The position numbers were made by a program, and so were the translations under genes. The notes beneath the pieces are model-generated. The model was given only the letters and a program-made list of their open reading frames with translations, had not been told where the DNA came from and made no database searches. Shown in pieces: positions 38,487 to 48,041 of a DNA stretch of 64,000 bases. The stretch spans positions 1-64,000 of the forward strand of contig WYBB01000186.1 in the NCBI GenBank assembly GCA_011526585.1. The letters run 5' to 3'. This DNA comes from Deltaproteobacteria bacterium (GTDB lineage: Bacteria; Myxococcota_A; UBA9042; PHBI01). Positions within the stretch are counted from its first letter, which is position 1. Every line of letters starts with the position of its first letter.

Positions 38487-39317
38487 ATGACTGCGAGAAC
38501 GATCATGCTCTGCGTGGCGCTCGGCGCGTGTGGTGAGGACGGGGGGCGAGGTAGCGACGCCGTCGGCGACGGCCTCGCCGAGACCGACACCGCGCCCGAG
38601 GAGGTCGCCGACACCGCGGCCGAGGTGATCGATGACTCTGCGCCCGAGGAGACCAGCGACATCGCGCTCGAAGAGGTCGCCGACACCGCACCCGAGGAGG
38701 TCGCCGACACCGCTCCCGAGGAGGTCGCCGACACCGCGCCGGACATGGAGGTCGGACCGGGTGCGAGCCCGTTCGAGGGGCTGATCGTGTTCAACGAGAT
38801 CCTGATCGACGGCGCGACCGACGGCGATCCCAACGGCGACGGCGACATCGACGCGGTCGCCGACGAGTTCGTCGAGATCGCCAACGTCTCGGGCGAGGGG
38901 ATCGACCTCGGCGGCTTCTCCCTCGTCGAGGAGACCCTGCCCGAGGTGCCGCGCCACGTCTTCTCGCAAGGCACGACGCTCGCGCCCGGCACGGTCATCG
39001 TGGTCTTCGGCGGCGGCACCGCGCCCGACGACATCGAGGGCGCCCGCTTCGTCGTCGCCAACGCGCCGGACCCGGGGATCCCGTTCGGGCTCTCGCTCGA
39101 CAACGGCGGCGACACCTTGACGCTCCGCGACGCCGAGGGCCGCCTCGTCGCGACGCTCTCCTGGGGAGAGGGCGCTCCGCTCGCGCCGCTCTCCGACGAG
39201 TCGTGGACACGCGCGCCGGACCTGAGCGGCGCGCTCGTGCCCCACACCAGCGCCGCGCCGGGCGTGATCTTCTCACCGGGTCGGAGGGTCGACGGCAGCG
39301 TGTTCACGACGCCCTAG
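38487..39317 (+). CDS. Lamin-tail-domain lipoprotein with EEVADTAP repeats
   Basis: Lipoprotein of 276 residues (signal ending LGAC). Residues about 30-90 are a low-complexity acidic linker made of EEVADTAP-like units, and residues about 105-260 are a single lamin-tail domain (IVFNEILIDGATDGDP, DEFVEIANVSGEGIDLGGFSLVE). LTD modules are Ig-like folds, often cell-surface in bacteria. The GGAGG ribosome site supports the ATG. It converges with the multi-LTD giant gene, 37 bp apart. Confidence 0.87.
   Translation: MTARTIMLCVALGACGEDGGRGSDAVGDGLAETDTAPEEVADTAAEVIDDSAPEETSDIALEEVADTAPEEVADTAPEEVADTAPDMEVGPGASPFEGLIVFNEILIDGATDGDPNGDGDIDAVADEFVEIANVSGEGIDLGGFSLVEETLPEVPRHVFSQGTTLAPGTVIVVFGGGTAPDDIEGARFVVANAPDPGIPFGLSLDNGGDTLTLRDAEGRLVATLSWGEGAPLAPLSDESWTRAPDLSGALVPHTSAAPGVIFSPGRRVDGSVFTTP
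38577..38748 (+). repeat. Degenerate 24-bp tandem repeat (EEVADTAP)
   Basis: About six or seven units based on GAGGTCGCCGACACCGC; three consecutive units from about 38677 are near-identical, the earlier ones diverged. It encodes the acidic linker of the small lamin-tail lipoprotein and could change length by slippage. Confidence 0.8.
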
Positions 39318-39354
39318 CTAGCGCGAGCGCGACGCACGGCGGGCGCGACGCCGT

Positions 39355-42300
39355 TCAATCCCAGCGGCTCGTGAGCTCGAGGCTCCAGGATTCGAGCGTG
39401 CCCGCGCCGCCGCCAACGTGATCGACGATCTTCAAGCGCCACACCCCGTTGACCGCCTCGTCCCCGACGAAGCCCACCGGCACGTGCAGCTCGAGGTTCG
39501 GGCCGGCGGTCTGCGCGCGATCCCAGAACACGTCCTCATAGGTCTCCTCGCCGTCCCATTGCAGCGGCATGCTCATCGAGATCGTGAGCTGGCTCGGATC
39601 GGGGTGCGTGATCGACAGCTTGACGATCGCGTCCATCGGCACCGTCGCGAGCCCGCTGACAGTGACCGGGCTCACCAGACCGGCCGTGCTCCCGTCGGGG
39701 ATCGTGCTCGGTCCCGCCACTTCAAAGGTGTCGTGCATCCACGCGGGCAGGCAGAGCCCGATCCCCTCGCCCCAGGTCGTGCCGCAGCAGACGAGCCCGG
39801 CCGCGCACAGGTCGACCTCGTCGCAGCCGTTGCCCTCCGAGACGCCGCTCGCGGTGCAGTCGTGCTCGTCCTCGCCGCCGATCACCGTCAGCGCCGTGGC
39901 GCCGCTCGCCGGCCGCGCGATGCGCACCAGCGTCCACGCGGGGCGTCGCCACGCCAGGACCTCGCAGCCTTCGCCGGGCAGGCGCAGCTCGGTGAACACG
40001 AAGAGCTCGGCGGTGTTGTCGACGACCTCGTGCACGCGCGCGAGGTGGCCGGGCACGTTGCGCTCGCCCGCCGAGTAGAAGAGGAGCCAGCTCGCCGAAA
40101 AATCGTTCGCCGGCGGCGCCACCCCGAAGTGCGCCGTGAACGCGCTGGCGCTGGTGAAGAGCACGACCTCCTCCTCGAGCCCGGCGCCCGCGGGCAGGGT
40201 CCAGCCGGTCACCGTGCTCGTCGTGAGCGGTCCGGCCGGCGTGATGCATTGCCGCGCCTCGCAGATCTGGCCGTCGGCGCAGAGACCGCAGGTCCCACCG
40301 CACCCGTCGTCGCCGCAGGTCGCGCCGGCGCAGTCGGCGACGCACGCCGCCGCGCACTCGCCGGGACCGCCCGGTGAGCTCGCAGCCAGGAGCTGGAAGG
40401 TCGCGCCGAGATCCTCGCTCGTCTCGTCCGCGCCGTCGACCCCGTTGCCACCCGAGGCGCGCTCGTCGCCTTCGCCGAGATCGCAGCGCGTCACCGCCGC
40501 CGACCCCAGGGATCCCAGAACATGCTGCGCCGCGCTCGCGGTGTCGGGGAGATAGGCGCTCTGTCCGACGCTGATCCCGGTCTTGTCGACGACCTGGGCG
40601 CCGCCCCACACGATGTAGTCGAGGTCGGTCACGAGGTCGCTCGCCCCGTCCCAGAAGAAGAGCACCACCAGCTCGTCCGTGTTGGTGAGCCCGGCGCTGC
40701 CGCCGTACTCGCCGCGCATCGCCGGGGCCTCGACGGTCGTCGCCGACACGTCGAAGTCCGGCAGCGTCCCGTAGACCGCATGGAAGTGCAGCGCCGACTC
40801 GAGCGACACGGTGAGATAGCCGCCGGCCGCGATTTCGGTGCCCTCGGGGAAGCGCAGCCGGAAGTCGGCCGAGGTCGGTGCGCCGCCGCCGACGGTGACG
40901 CGGTGATAGTCCGGATAGTCGGCGAGGTAGACGTTGGAGAGGTCGACCGGCGTCGATCCCGGGTTGTGGATCTCGATCATCTCGGCCGCGGTCGGGTTGA
41001 CGACGAGCTCGCTGATCAGGAGGCGCGCGGCGCGCGGCACGCTCGCCTCGCCCTGGTTCGGTGCGCCCGGCGTCGGGATCCCCAGCGCGAAGTCGCGCGC
41101 GTTGTCGCCGCTGTCGCCGCGATCGGGGAAGCGCCCGAGGCTCTTGCCCGGTGGCTGGTCGAACGCGGCGCCGCCTTCCCCGGCGAAGTGGTCGCCGGCG
41201 GCGAAGTCCCCGTAGCCGAGCGCGTCGAGCACCACCGCGCCCGCTCGGAGCTGCACGCTGTCGGGGCCGTTCTGGAAGTCGACGCGGCTCGTGAGCATGT
41301 CCGCGGCCGCCAGCGTCGCGGCGCTCGCGCTCGGGTGCGCCACGACGAAGACGCCGTCCGCGCCGAGCTCGCCCGCGAGCGTGATGGCGTTGTAGTCGTC
41401 GCCGGTCGCGCCGTTGACGCCGACGAGCGTGAGGCCATCGACGACGGCGTGCGCGGGGCCGACGATCTCGACGAAGACGTCGTGGTCGGTGCCGGGACCG
41501 TCGAAGACGATCTCGTTGATCGCGAGCGACGGCGGCTCGGGCGGCGCGGCGGCGTCCGTGGCGCAGAGCCGCGGGAAGCCGGGATCGCCGCTGTCGACGC
41601 AGGCTGCGCCGCCCGGGCACGCGCTCGTATCGCAGCGGGCGGTGCACACCGCGAGGTCGCGCGCGCTGTCGAAGGCGCAGAGCCCGCTCGCGCAGTCGGC
41701 GCCGCCGTTGGGGCAGGGCGAACCGAGCCCGCGCTGGCCCGTGGGCGGGGCGCTCATGTCGGCGCAGCTGCGTGTGCCCGGAGACGCGTACGCGTTGGCC
41801 GCGCCCGTCGCCGGCTGGCAGGTCGAGACGACCCAGCTCGCCGGGCGATCACCGGCGGTGAGCGAGACGATCTCCAGCGACTTGCCGTTGCCCGGGTTGC
41901 TCGGGAACGAGAAGCTCGCGACGACCCGCCCGCTCGGATCGGCGAGCGTGAGGGGATCGTTGGTCGCGAGGCCATCGCCGATCGTCGTGTCGTCGGTGCT
42001 CAGACGCAAGGCACCCGCCGGCAGCACGTAGTCACCGGCGTGATCGCGATCGAGCACGACCGCGAACTGGCCGGGGGCGAGCGTCGTCGATCCGCCGGGC
42101 GAGTACGCCTCGAGGGTGTCCTCGACGTCGCCGTCGAAGAGGCGATAGCCCGCCAGGGTGACCGCGTCCGGGCCGGCGTTGTAGAGCTCGACCAGCTCGC
42201 CGGTGCGCTCGTCGAGCGGGTTCGCGATGACCTCCGAGATCACGAGGCCGGTCACCCCCAGCGCGCGGTCCACCGGCGAGGGGTCCCCACTATTGGCGCA

Positions 42301-44745
42301 ATTGTCAATTCCGGGGGAGGCGCCACACGGCGAGGCGACCCAGTTGTCCGCGAGGTCGGGCGCGGCGAGGTCGACGCGCTCGGCGCTGATGCCGTCGCCC
42401 GGGTTGAACGGGAACGAGAAGGTCGCGACCGGGCGCGAGTCCCCGGGTGGCAAGAGGCTCACCGGATCGTCGGTCGCGAGCCCGCTGCCGAGCGTCGTGT
42501 CGCCGGTGCGCAAGAGCACGACGTCGGGCGGGATGGCGTATTGGCCCGCGTACTCGGCGTCAAGCACGAGCGCGAACCCGCCTGGCGCGAGCACCGTCGA
42601 GCCGCCCGGGGAGAACGCCTCGAGCACGTCCTCGTCGTCGCCGTCCCAGAGGCGGTAGCCCGCCAGATCGACCGGGCCCGTGCCGCGGTTTCGGATCTCG
42701 ACGAGCTCGCCGGTGTCCTCGTCGAGCGGGTTGGCCATCACCTCGCTGATGACGAGGTCGGCGCCCGTCGTCGTCGGGGGCGGCGGAGGTCCCGCTCCAC
42801 CCGCGGCGCAGTTCGGCTCGCCGAGCGAGGCGCCGGCCGCGCACGGCGACGGTACCCATGTCAGCGGCGTCGCCTGCGGATCGACCAGCTCGAGCGAGAC
42901 GCCGTTGCCCGCATCGGCGGGCGGCGCATAGGTCGCGACGATCCGCGCCCCAGGATCGATGAGGCGCAGCGGGTCGTCGACCGAGAGGCCGTTGCCTATC
43001 GTCGCGGTCGCCGCCGTCGTGAGGCGCGTCGCCTCGGCCGGCAAGGCGTACTGCCCGGCGAAGTCCGGGTCGAGCACCACCGCGAGGCGGCCCGGTCCGA
43101 GCACGGTCGATCCGCCCTGCCAGCCGGTGAGCTCGTCGGTGGCGTCGCCGTCGTCGATCACCCAGCCGGCGAGATCGACCGAGCCGAGGCCGACGTTGAT
43201 GAGCTCGATCGCCTCGCCGCTCGCTTCGTCGAGCGGGTTGGCCATCACCTCGTTGATCAGGATCGACGCGCTCGGCGCGGGCGGGGGCGGGGCGGCGGCG
43301 CAGTTCTCGGCGCCTGGCGTGGCGCCGCACGGGCTCGCGATCCAGTTGTGCGGCTGGTCGCCGTCTTCGATCGCGTCCTTCTCGATCGCGACGCCGTTGC
43401 CCGGGTCGAACGGGTGCGTGAACGCGTCGACCAGCATCGTGCCATCCGCGGCAAGGAGCGACACCGGATCGCTGACCGCCAGGCCGCTGCCGATCGTCGC
43501 CGAGCCCACCGTCAGGAGGCGCGCCTGGGCGGGCAGGCCGTAGCCGCCGGTGTAGTCGGGGTCGAGCACCACCGCGTAGGCGCCGGCGGCGAGCAAGGCC
43601 GAGCCGCCCTGCCAGCCGCCGATCGTGTCGCGCGCGTCCCCGTCGTCGATCACCCAGCCGGCGAGATCGACCGCGCTCGCGCCCGCGTTGTAGAGCTCGA
43701 CGTACTCGCCGCGCGCTTCGTCGAGCGGGTTGGCCATCACCTCGGTGATGACGATCCGGACCGGCGCCTGACCGGCGACGACGCGCTCGAGCGGGCCGAG
43801 GTCGTAGCCCGCGCCCTGCGGCCGCGCGGTCCCGGCGAAGTCGTGCGCCGGGGCGTGCGCGGCCGAGGCGACGTCGAGCGCGGGCGAGTCGCTGGCGAGG
43901 CGGAAGTCGCTCTCGGAGGGCATCACCAGGCGCGGGTCGCGGCGGAGCTCGTCGGCGGTCGGGGTGGCGGCGCGCGCGTAGTCGCGGCTGTTGCCCCAGA
44001 CGAGGTTCTTCGTGCGCGGGCAAGCGGCGGCGCAGTCGAGGCCGACGGCGTTGCTCGTGAGGATCGAGTTGGCGAGGGTCGCGCTCGCCGAGAGCCTCAC
44101 GCCCGGCGACTGTGGCGCCGTGGAGAAGCCGTTGCCGAGCAGGAGCGCGTTGGCGATGACGGGTGGCGTCGCGGCCGCGCCGCGCACCTCGATGCCGTGG
44201 CCGCGGTTGAAGGCCGCGACGAGGTTGACGACGCGCGCGCCCGACGCGCCATCCAACGTCACGCCGTGGCCCGAGTGCGTGACGCGCACGGCGTCGACGA
44301 GGCTCTCGCCCGCCCCGCCGCCGCTCACGCGCACGCCGTCGCCGCCGAAGCGGATGAGGTCGAGGCGCGCGAGCGTGACGGCGGACGCGTCGACGCTCAC
44401 GCCGACCGCCGATACCGGCGACTCGACGCCGTCGAGGCTCAGGTCGGTCAGCGCTGCGCCGTCGGCGTGATCGATGGTCACGCGCCCGCGCACGATGGTC
44501 GCACCGCGCCCGCGTCCGACCACGGTGACCCCGCGGGCGATGCGGAAGTCCTCGAGGTAGGCGCCGCCGGTCAGGCGCACGACGTCCCCGGGCGAGGCCT
44601 GGTCGATGGCGGCCTGGATCGAGCCGCCCTGCGGCACGGCGATCTCGAGACCGGCGCGCGTGAGCTCGAAGTCGGGAGTGTCCTCTTCGAGCGGACCCGC
44701 GCACGCGGCGAGCGCGCACGCGAAGACGACGGTGCTGTGTCTCAT
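39355..44745 (-). CDS. Giant multi-lamin-tail-domain surface lipoprotein with P/Homo B domain
   Basis: Lipoprotein of 1796 residues (signal MRHSTVVFACALAAC). Residues about 30-310 are a right-handed beta-helix (IQAAIDQASPGDVVRL and repeated Gly/Val-rich coils). Four closely similar lamin-tail domains start near residues 330, 495, 664 and 835, each opening with EVMANPLDE or EVIANPLDE, followed by two divergent ones near 1075 and 1245. Cys-rich spacers (CAAACVADCAGATCGDDGC) lie about 1480-1520. Residues about 1675-1795 are a P/Homo B (proprotein convertase) domain. An in-frame ATG at 44763 is a possible alternative start. Probably an adhesin or matrix protein. Confidence 0.88.
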   Translation of the reverse strand: MRHSTVVFACALAACAGPLEEDTPDFELTRAGLEIAVPQGGSIQAAIDQASPGDVVRLTGGAYLEDFRIARGVTVVGRGRGATIVRGRVTIDHADGAALTDLSLDGVESPVSAVGVSVDASAVTLARLDLIRFGGDGVRVSGGGAGESLVDAVRVTHSGHGVTLDGASGARVVNLVAAFNRGHGIEVRGAAATPPVIANALLLGNGFSTAPQSPGVRLSASATLANSILTSNAVGLDCAAACPRTKNLVWGNSRDYARAATPTADELRRDPRLVMPSESDFRLASDSPALDVASAAHAPAHDFAGTARPQGAGYDLGPLERVVAGQAPVRIVITEVMANPLDEARGEYVELYNAGASAVDLAGWVIDDGDARDTIGGWQGGSALLAAGAYAVVLDPDYTGGYGLPAQARLLTVGSATIGSGLAVSDPVSLLAADGTMLVDAFTHPFDPGNGVAIEKDAIEDGDQPHNWIASPCGATPGAENCAAAPPPPAPSASILINEVMANPLDEASGEAIELINVGLGSVDLAGWVIDDGDATDELTGWQGGSTVLGPGRLAVVLDPDFAGQYALPAEATRLTTAATATIGNGLSVDDPLRLIDPGARIVATYAPPADAGNGVSLELVDPQATPLTWVPSPCAAGASLGEPNCAAGGAGPPPPPTTTGADLVISEVMANPLDEDTGELVEIRNRGTGPVDLAGYRLWDGDDEDVLEAFSPGGSTVLAPGGFALVLDAEYAGQYAIPPDVVLLRTGDTTLGSGLATDDPVSLLPPGDSRPVATFSFPFNPGDGISAERVDLAAPDLADNWVASPCGASPGIDNCANSGDPSPVDRALGVTGLVISEVIANPLDERTGELVELYNAGPDAVTLAGYRLFDGDVEDTLEAYSPGGSTTLAPGQFAVVLDRDHAGDYVLPAGALRLSTDDTTIGDGLATNDPLTLADPSGRVVASFSFPSNPGNGKSLEIVSLTAGDRPASWVVSTCQPATGAANAYASPGTRSCADMSAPPTGQRGLGSPCPNGGADCASGLCAFDSARDLAVCTARCDTSACPGGAACVDSGDPGFPRLCATDAAAPPEPPSLAINEIVFDGPGTDHDVFVEIVGPAHAVVDGLTLVGVNGATGDDYNAITLAGELGADGVFVVAHPSASAATLAAADMLTSRVDFQNGPDSVQLRAGAVVLDALGYGDFAAGDHFAGEGGAAFDQPPGKSLGRFPDRGDSGDNARDFALGIPTPGAPNQGEASVPRAARLLISELVVNPTAAEMIEIHNPGSTPVDLSNVYLADYPDYHRVTVGGGAPTSADFRLRFPEGTEIAAGGYLTVSLESALHFHAVYGTLPDFDVSATTVEAPAMRGEYGGSAGLTNTDELVVLFFWDGASDLVTDLDYIVWGGAQVVDKTGISVGQSAYLPDTASAAQHVLGSLGSAAVTRCDLGEGDERASGGNGVDGADETSEDLGATFQLLAASSPGGPGECAAACVADCAGATCGDDGCGGTCGLCADGQICEARQCITPAGPLTTSTVTGWTLPAGAGLEEEVVLFTSASAFTAHFGVAPPANDFSASWLLFYSAGERNVPGHLARVHEVVDNTAELFVFTELRLPGEGCEVLAWRRPAWTLVRIARPASGATALTVIGGEDEHDCTASGVSEGNGCDEVDLCAAGLVCCGTTWGEGIGLCLPAWMHDTFEVAGPSTIPDGSTAGLVSPVTVSGLATVPMDAIVKLSITHPDPSQLTISMSMPLQWDGEETYEDVFWDRAQTAGPNLELHVPVGFVGDEAVNGVWRLKIVDHVGGGAGTLESWSLELTSRWD
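42208..43770 (-). repeat. Tandem ~0.5-kb repeats encoding lamin-tail modules
   Basis: The start of each module contains a near-identical segment, TCGAGCGGGTTGGCCATCACC on the plus strand, at about 43720, 43230 and 42722, with a diverged copy near 42208. Spacing is about 490-510 bp. The similarity at DNA level indicates recent internal duplication. Confidence 0.8.
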
Positions 44746-44854
44746 GCGGCGACCATGGCCCATGCGCCCGCGAATTGAAAGCATCGCGAGCGCCGACCGT
44801 GCGCTCGTTCGGCGCGACCGGTGACAACGTGCGGCACGCGGGCGCACTCCTTCG

Positions 44855-44882
44855 TTGAAGCCCGCGCCGGCTGGTGTAGCGT
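44855..44882 (+). promoter_or_regulatory. Possible promoter of the NnrS-like gene
   Basis: TTGAAG (44855-44860), 16 bp, TAGCGT (44877-44882). The -10 match is moderate. It lies about 61 bp upstream of the GTG start. Confidence 0.3.
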
Positions 44883-44943
44883 GCCACCACGTCGGCGCGC
44901 GCACGCGCTCGGGTCGACGCTGTGCGTGATTCAGGAGGTCGAC

Positions 44944-46137
44944 GTGCGCATCGAACGCTTTCTCCATGACACCGGGGTCGGGGCCTCGCGTCCGCATCCA
45001 CTGCTGGCGCTGGGCTTTCGTCCCTTCTTCCTCGCGGCGGCGCTGATGGCCGCGCTGTGGCTGCCGCTCTGGCTCGCTATCCACCTCGGCGGTCTCGCGC
45101 TCCCGCTCGCGGCCGATCCGATCGCCTGGCACGCGCACGAGCTGATCTTCGGCTTCGCCGCCGCGGTGCTCGCCGGCTTCCTGCTCACCGCCGCGCGCAA
45201 CTGGACGCGCCGACCCACCCCGAGCGGCGGCGCGCTGCTCGCGCTGGTGCTGGTGTGGCTCGCCGGCCGCGTCGTGATGCTCGTCGGTCACGCGCTGCCG
45301 CCGGTCGTCGTCGCGTTGGTCGACGTCGCCTTCCTGCCGCTCGTCGCGCTCGCGCTCGCGCGCCCGCTCATCGCCGCCAGGAACCGCCGCAACTACGCCT
45401 TTCCCGTCCTGCTCCTCGTGCTCGCCGCCGTCAACGTGCTCTTCCACGCCGGCGATCCGGCGCTCGCCACCTCGGCGATGAACGCCTCGGTCGCCATGAT
45501 CACCGTGTTCCTCGTCGTGATGGGCGGCCGCGTCATCCCCTTCTTCACCCGCAACGCCTGCCCCGACGCGCGCGTGCGCACCCACCCCGCGCTCGACTGG
45601 AGCGCCGCGCTCACCACCTTCGCGCTCGTGCCGGCCCAGGCGCTCTCGGCCTCGCCCACGCTGATCCAGTCGCTCGCGCTCGCCGCCGGCGTGAGCAACC
45701 TCGTGCGCGTGCTCGGCTGGGATACGCGCAAGACCCTGGGCAACCCGCTGCTCTGGGTCCTGCACCTCGGCTACGCCTTCATCGGCATCGGCCTCACCCT
45801 GCAGGGGCTGGCGCTCTTGTCGCCGGCGTTGACCGGCAGCGCCCCGACGCACGCGCTCACCGTCGGCGCGCTCGGCGCGCTCACCCTCGGCATGATGGCG
45901 CGCGTGAGCCTCGGCCACACCGCACGCCCGCTCGTCGCGCCGCGCGCCATCGCCGTCGCCTTCGTCGTGCTCGCGATCTCGGCGCTCTTGCGCGTCGTCT
46001 GGCCGCTCGTCGCGCCGACCCGCCCCGAGCCGGCGCTATGGCTCTCCGGCCTGGGCTTCGCCGTCGCCTTCGCGACCTTCGTCGTCGTCTTCCTGCCGAT
46101 CCTCACACGCCCGCGCGTGGACGGTGCGCCCGGCTGA
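44944..46137 (+). CDS. NnrS-family haem/copper-containing membrane protein
   Basis: Integral membrane protein of 397 residues with about twelve hydrophobic segments, of the NnrS family linked to nitric-oxide and nitrite metabolism or tolerance. Conserved features are LGFRPFFLAAALMA near the N-terminus, IAWHAHELIFGFAAAVLAGF, VMGGRVIPFFTRNA, and SLGHTARPL. The GTG at 44944 is fixed by AGGAGG 5 nt upstream. No denitrification genes lie nearby, so its physiological role is open. Confidence 0.9.
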   Translation: MRIERFLHDTGVGASRPHPLLALGFRPFFLAAALMAALWLPLWLAIHLGGLALPLAADPIAWHAHELIFGFAAAVLAGFLLTAARNWTRRPTPSGGALLALVLVWLAGRVVMLVGHALPPVVVALVDVAFLPLVALALARPLIAARNRRNYAFPVLLLVLAAVNVLFHAGDPALATSAMNASVAMITVFLVVMGGRVIPFFTRNACPDARVRTHPALDWSAALTTFALVPAQALSASPTLIQSLALAAGVSNLVRVLGWDTRKTLGNPLLWVLHLGYAFIGIGLTLQGLALLSPALTGSAPTHALTVGALGALTLGMMARVSLGHTARPLVAPRAIAVAFVVLAISALLRVVWPLVAPTRPEPALWLSGLGFAVAFATFVVVFLPILTRPRVDGAPG

Positions 46138-46166
46138 CCACGCGGAACGCCGGGGCTGCTCGCCGC

Positions 46167-47804
46167 TCAGCGGCGCGCGCCCGTCAGCTCGAAGTCGGCG
46201 GCGCGCCCGTAGGCGTTGAGCATCACGTGCACCTCGGCCGGCGCCGCGAGCTCGACCTCGCAGACCTCGCTCGAGCCGCTCAGGTACGGGCGGCAGTCGT
46301 AGAGGTCCTCGCTCGGCGCCTCGCCGATGCGTACGTAGAGATCGACGTCACCGCTGCCGCTGGTCTCGAAGCGGTAGGTGCCGGCCGGCAGCTTCGGGGT
46401 CGCGAAGCGGCGGTCCTCGTCGGCGGCCAGGCTGCCGCGCTCGCTGAGGCCGGGCCAGCTCGGGTCGACCGGCCCCGGCGCGTCGCCGCCGGGAACGAAG
46501 GTGTTGTCGTGCTCGCCGGTGACGATGACGACCTCGGCCGAGTCGATCTCGGCGAAGATCTTCTCGTAGGTGCGCGGCTCGTCGTGCGCGAGCAGCCCGC
46601 GCACCATCGCCATGGTCGCGCCGGCCATCGAGCGGAAGAAGCTCGGCATCGCGTTGGTGACGATGTCGACGTACTTCGTGCCCTCGGGGTCGTCGGGGTT
46701 GACGTCGGCGTGCGCCTCGTTGAGCGCGGTGTCGATATAGGCGTAGGTGTCGCAGCCGTTGATGAAGACGATCACGTACTGCCCCTCGACCCACTGGCCC
46801 ATGCGCGCGAGCGAGCGCACGTTGGCGCCGAGACCGGCGTGCCCGTTGTAGACGATGAGGTCGGCCTTGCTCGAGAGCGACTCGTAGCGCGCCTCGAAGG
46901 CGGCGCCGCCCTCGCGCACGTTGTCGACCATCAGCGCCACGACGTGCACGCGCTTGCCGTCGGGCAGGCTCGCGGCGATCTCGATGTCCGGCATCGCCAC
47001 GCCCGGGCTCTGCGGCACGTCGGCGGGGATGGTGGTCGGCGTGTAGGGCGCGAGCTCGCGGCGGATGGCGCTGACGAAGTTGTTGTAGGCGTCGATGCCG
47101 GCATCGCCCGAGGTCGCGCCATCCTTGTACTTGCCGAAGACCGCGACCACCTCGAGCGCGTCGTCCTCCCAGACCTTGTGATATTCCGGGTACTTGCCGG
47201 TCGTGTTGACCGGCGAGACCGAGACGGCCGCGGTCGTGCGCACGATGTCCGCCTCGGCGAGCGTGCAGCCGCGCGCCTCGGGGCGGAAATAGTACCACAT
47301 GCTGCCGGCGTCGACGTCGTGCGCGCCCCAGTCGACGCAGCTGTCCTTGTAGCTCGTGGTGAAGCGCTCGAGGCCCTGGTAGCTCACGTCGCGCGGCAGG
47401 ATCAGTTCGAGCTCGCGCGGCACGTCGCGCTTGTTGCCCCAGGCGACCGGCAGGCGCGCGTCGTAGGTCAGCTTGCAGGCGCCGCCGCTCGTGTCCTGCT
47501 GCAGGTTGGAGATCTGCAGGCGATCGAGGCGGCCGACGCTGTTCTTCCCGTTGAGCTGACCGATCGTATAGAGGAGCTGGTCCTGCACGGTCTGGCGCGT
47601 CGCGAAGCAGTGCGTCGTCACGAGCTCGGCGGAGAAGGCGAGGTCGACGACGACCGCCTCGGCCGACGCGTCGGCGCTTCCCGAGGCGCCCTTCTGCAGC
47701 GGTGCGCTGGGGTCGGCAGACCCACCCTCGTCACAGGCGGTGACGAGCGCGAGCGCGGAGAGCTTGGCGGCGAGAGCGGCGACGGCAGCGGAGCGGGCGA
47801 GCAT
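46167..47804 (-). CDS. Clan-CD-like cysteine peptidase candidate lipoprotein with PPC domain
   Basis: Lipoprotein of 545 residues (signal ending VTAC, AGGAGG ribosome site). Residues about 300-440 hold a caspase/gingipain-like pair: DLIVYNGHAGLG with His322 and IVFINGCDTY with Cys351 (29 residues apart), each after a hydrophobic strand as in clan CD peptidases. Clan CD usually has His-Gly; here it is His-Ala-Gly, so activity is uncertain. Residues about 465-545 are a bacterial pre-peptidase C-terminal domain (LPAGTYRFETSGSGDVDLYV), common in secreted peptidases. It is divergent from trpS. Confidence 0.7.
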   Translation of the reverse strand: MLARSAAVAALAAKLSALALVTACDEGGSADPSAPLQKGASGSADASAEAVVVDLAFSAELVTTHCFATRQTVQDQLLYTIGQLNGKNSVGRLDRLQISNLQQDTSGGACKLTYDARLPVAWGNKRDVPRELELILPRDVSYQGLERFTTSYKDSCVDWGAHDVDAGSMWYYFRPEARGCTLAEADIVRTTAAVSVSPVNTTGKYPEYHKVWEDDALEVVAVFGKYKDGATSGDAGIDAYNNFVSAIRRELAPYTPTTIPADVPQSPGVAMPDIEIAASLPDGKRVHVVALMVDNVREGGAAFEARYESLSSKADLIVYNGHAGLGANVRSLARMGQWVEGQYVIVFINGCDTYAYIDTALNEAHADVNPDDPEGTKYVDIVTNAMPSFFRSMAGATMAMVRGLLAHDEPRTYEKIFAEIDSAEVVIVTGEHDNTFVPGGDAPGPVDPSWPGLSERGSLAADEDRRFATPKLPAGTYRFETSGSGDVDLYVRIGEAPSEDLYDCRPYLSGSSEVCEVELAAPAEVHVMLNAYGRAADFELTGARR

Positions 47805-48041
47805 TCCTGTCCTCCTCGGGGGTGGGCCGGAGGGCCTCACGCTCCAGGTACAGAGCAAGGGCCGATCCAGATCGCGACAATTCGCGTCCGGCCGTTCAGG
47901 GATGCGTCGATCCGCCGTCGCCACGCGGCCCGGCGGCCAGGGTCTGGCGACCCCAGCGCGCACACACAGGGCTTGTCCCCCGCGCGCGTCCACGTCATGG
48001 TGCGCGCCCGTGGCGATGGACCGCCCACCGGAGCGATGACG

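Noticed and set aside
40522..44778. Long plus-strand open frame (over 1400 codons) opposite the multi-lamin-tail gene.
   Set aside because: The minus strand encodes recognisable lamin-tail, beta-helix and P-domain sequence; the plus-strand translation is Arg/Glu/Val low-complexity.
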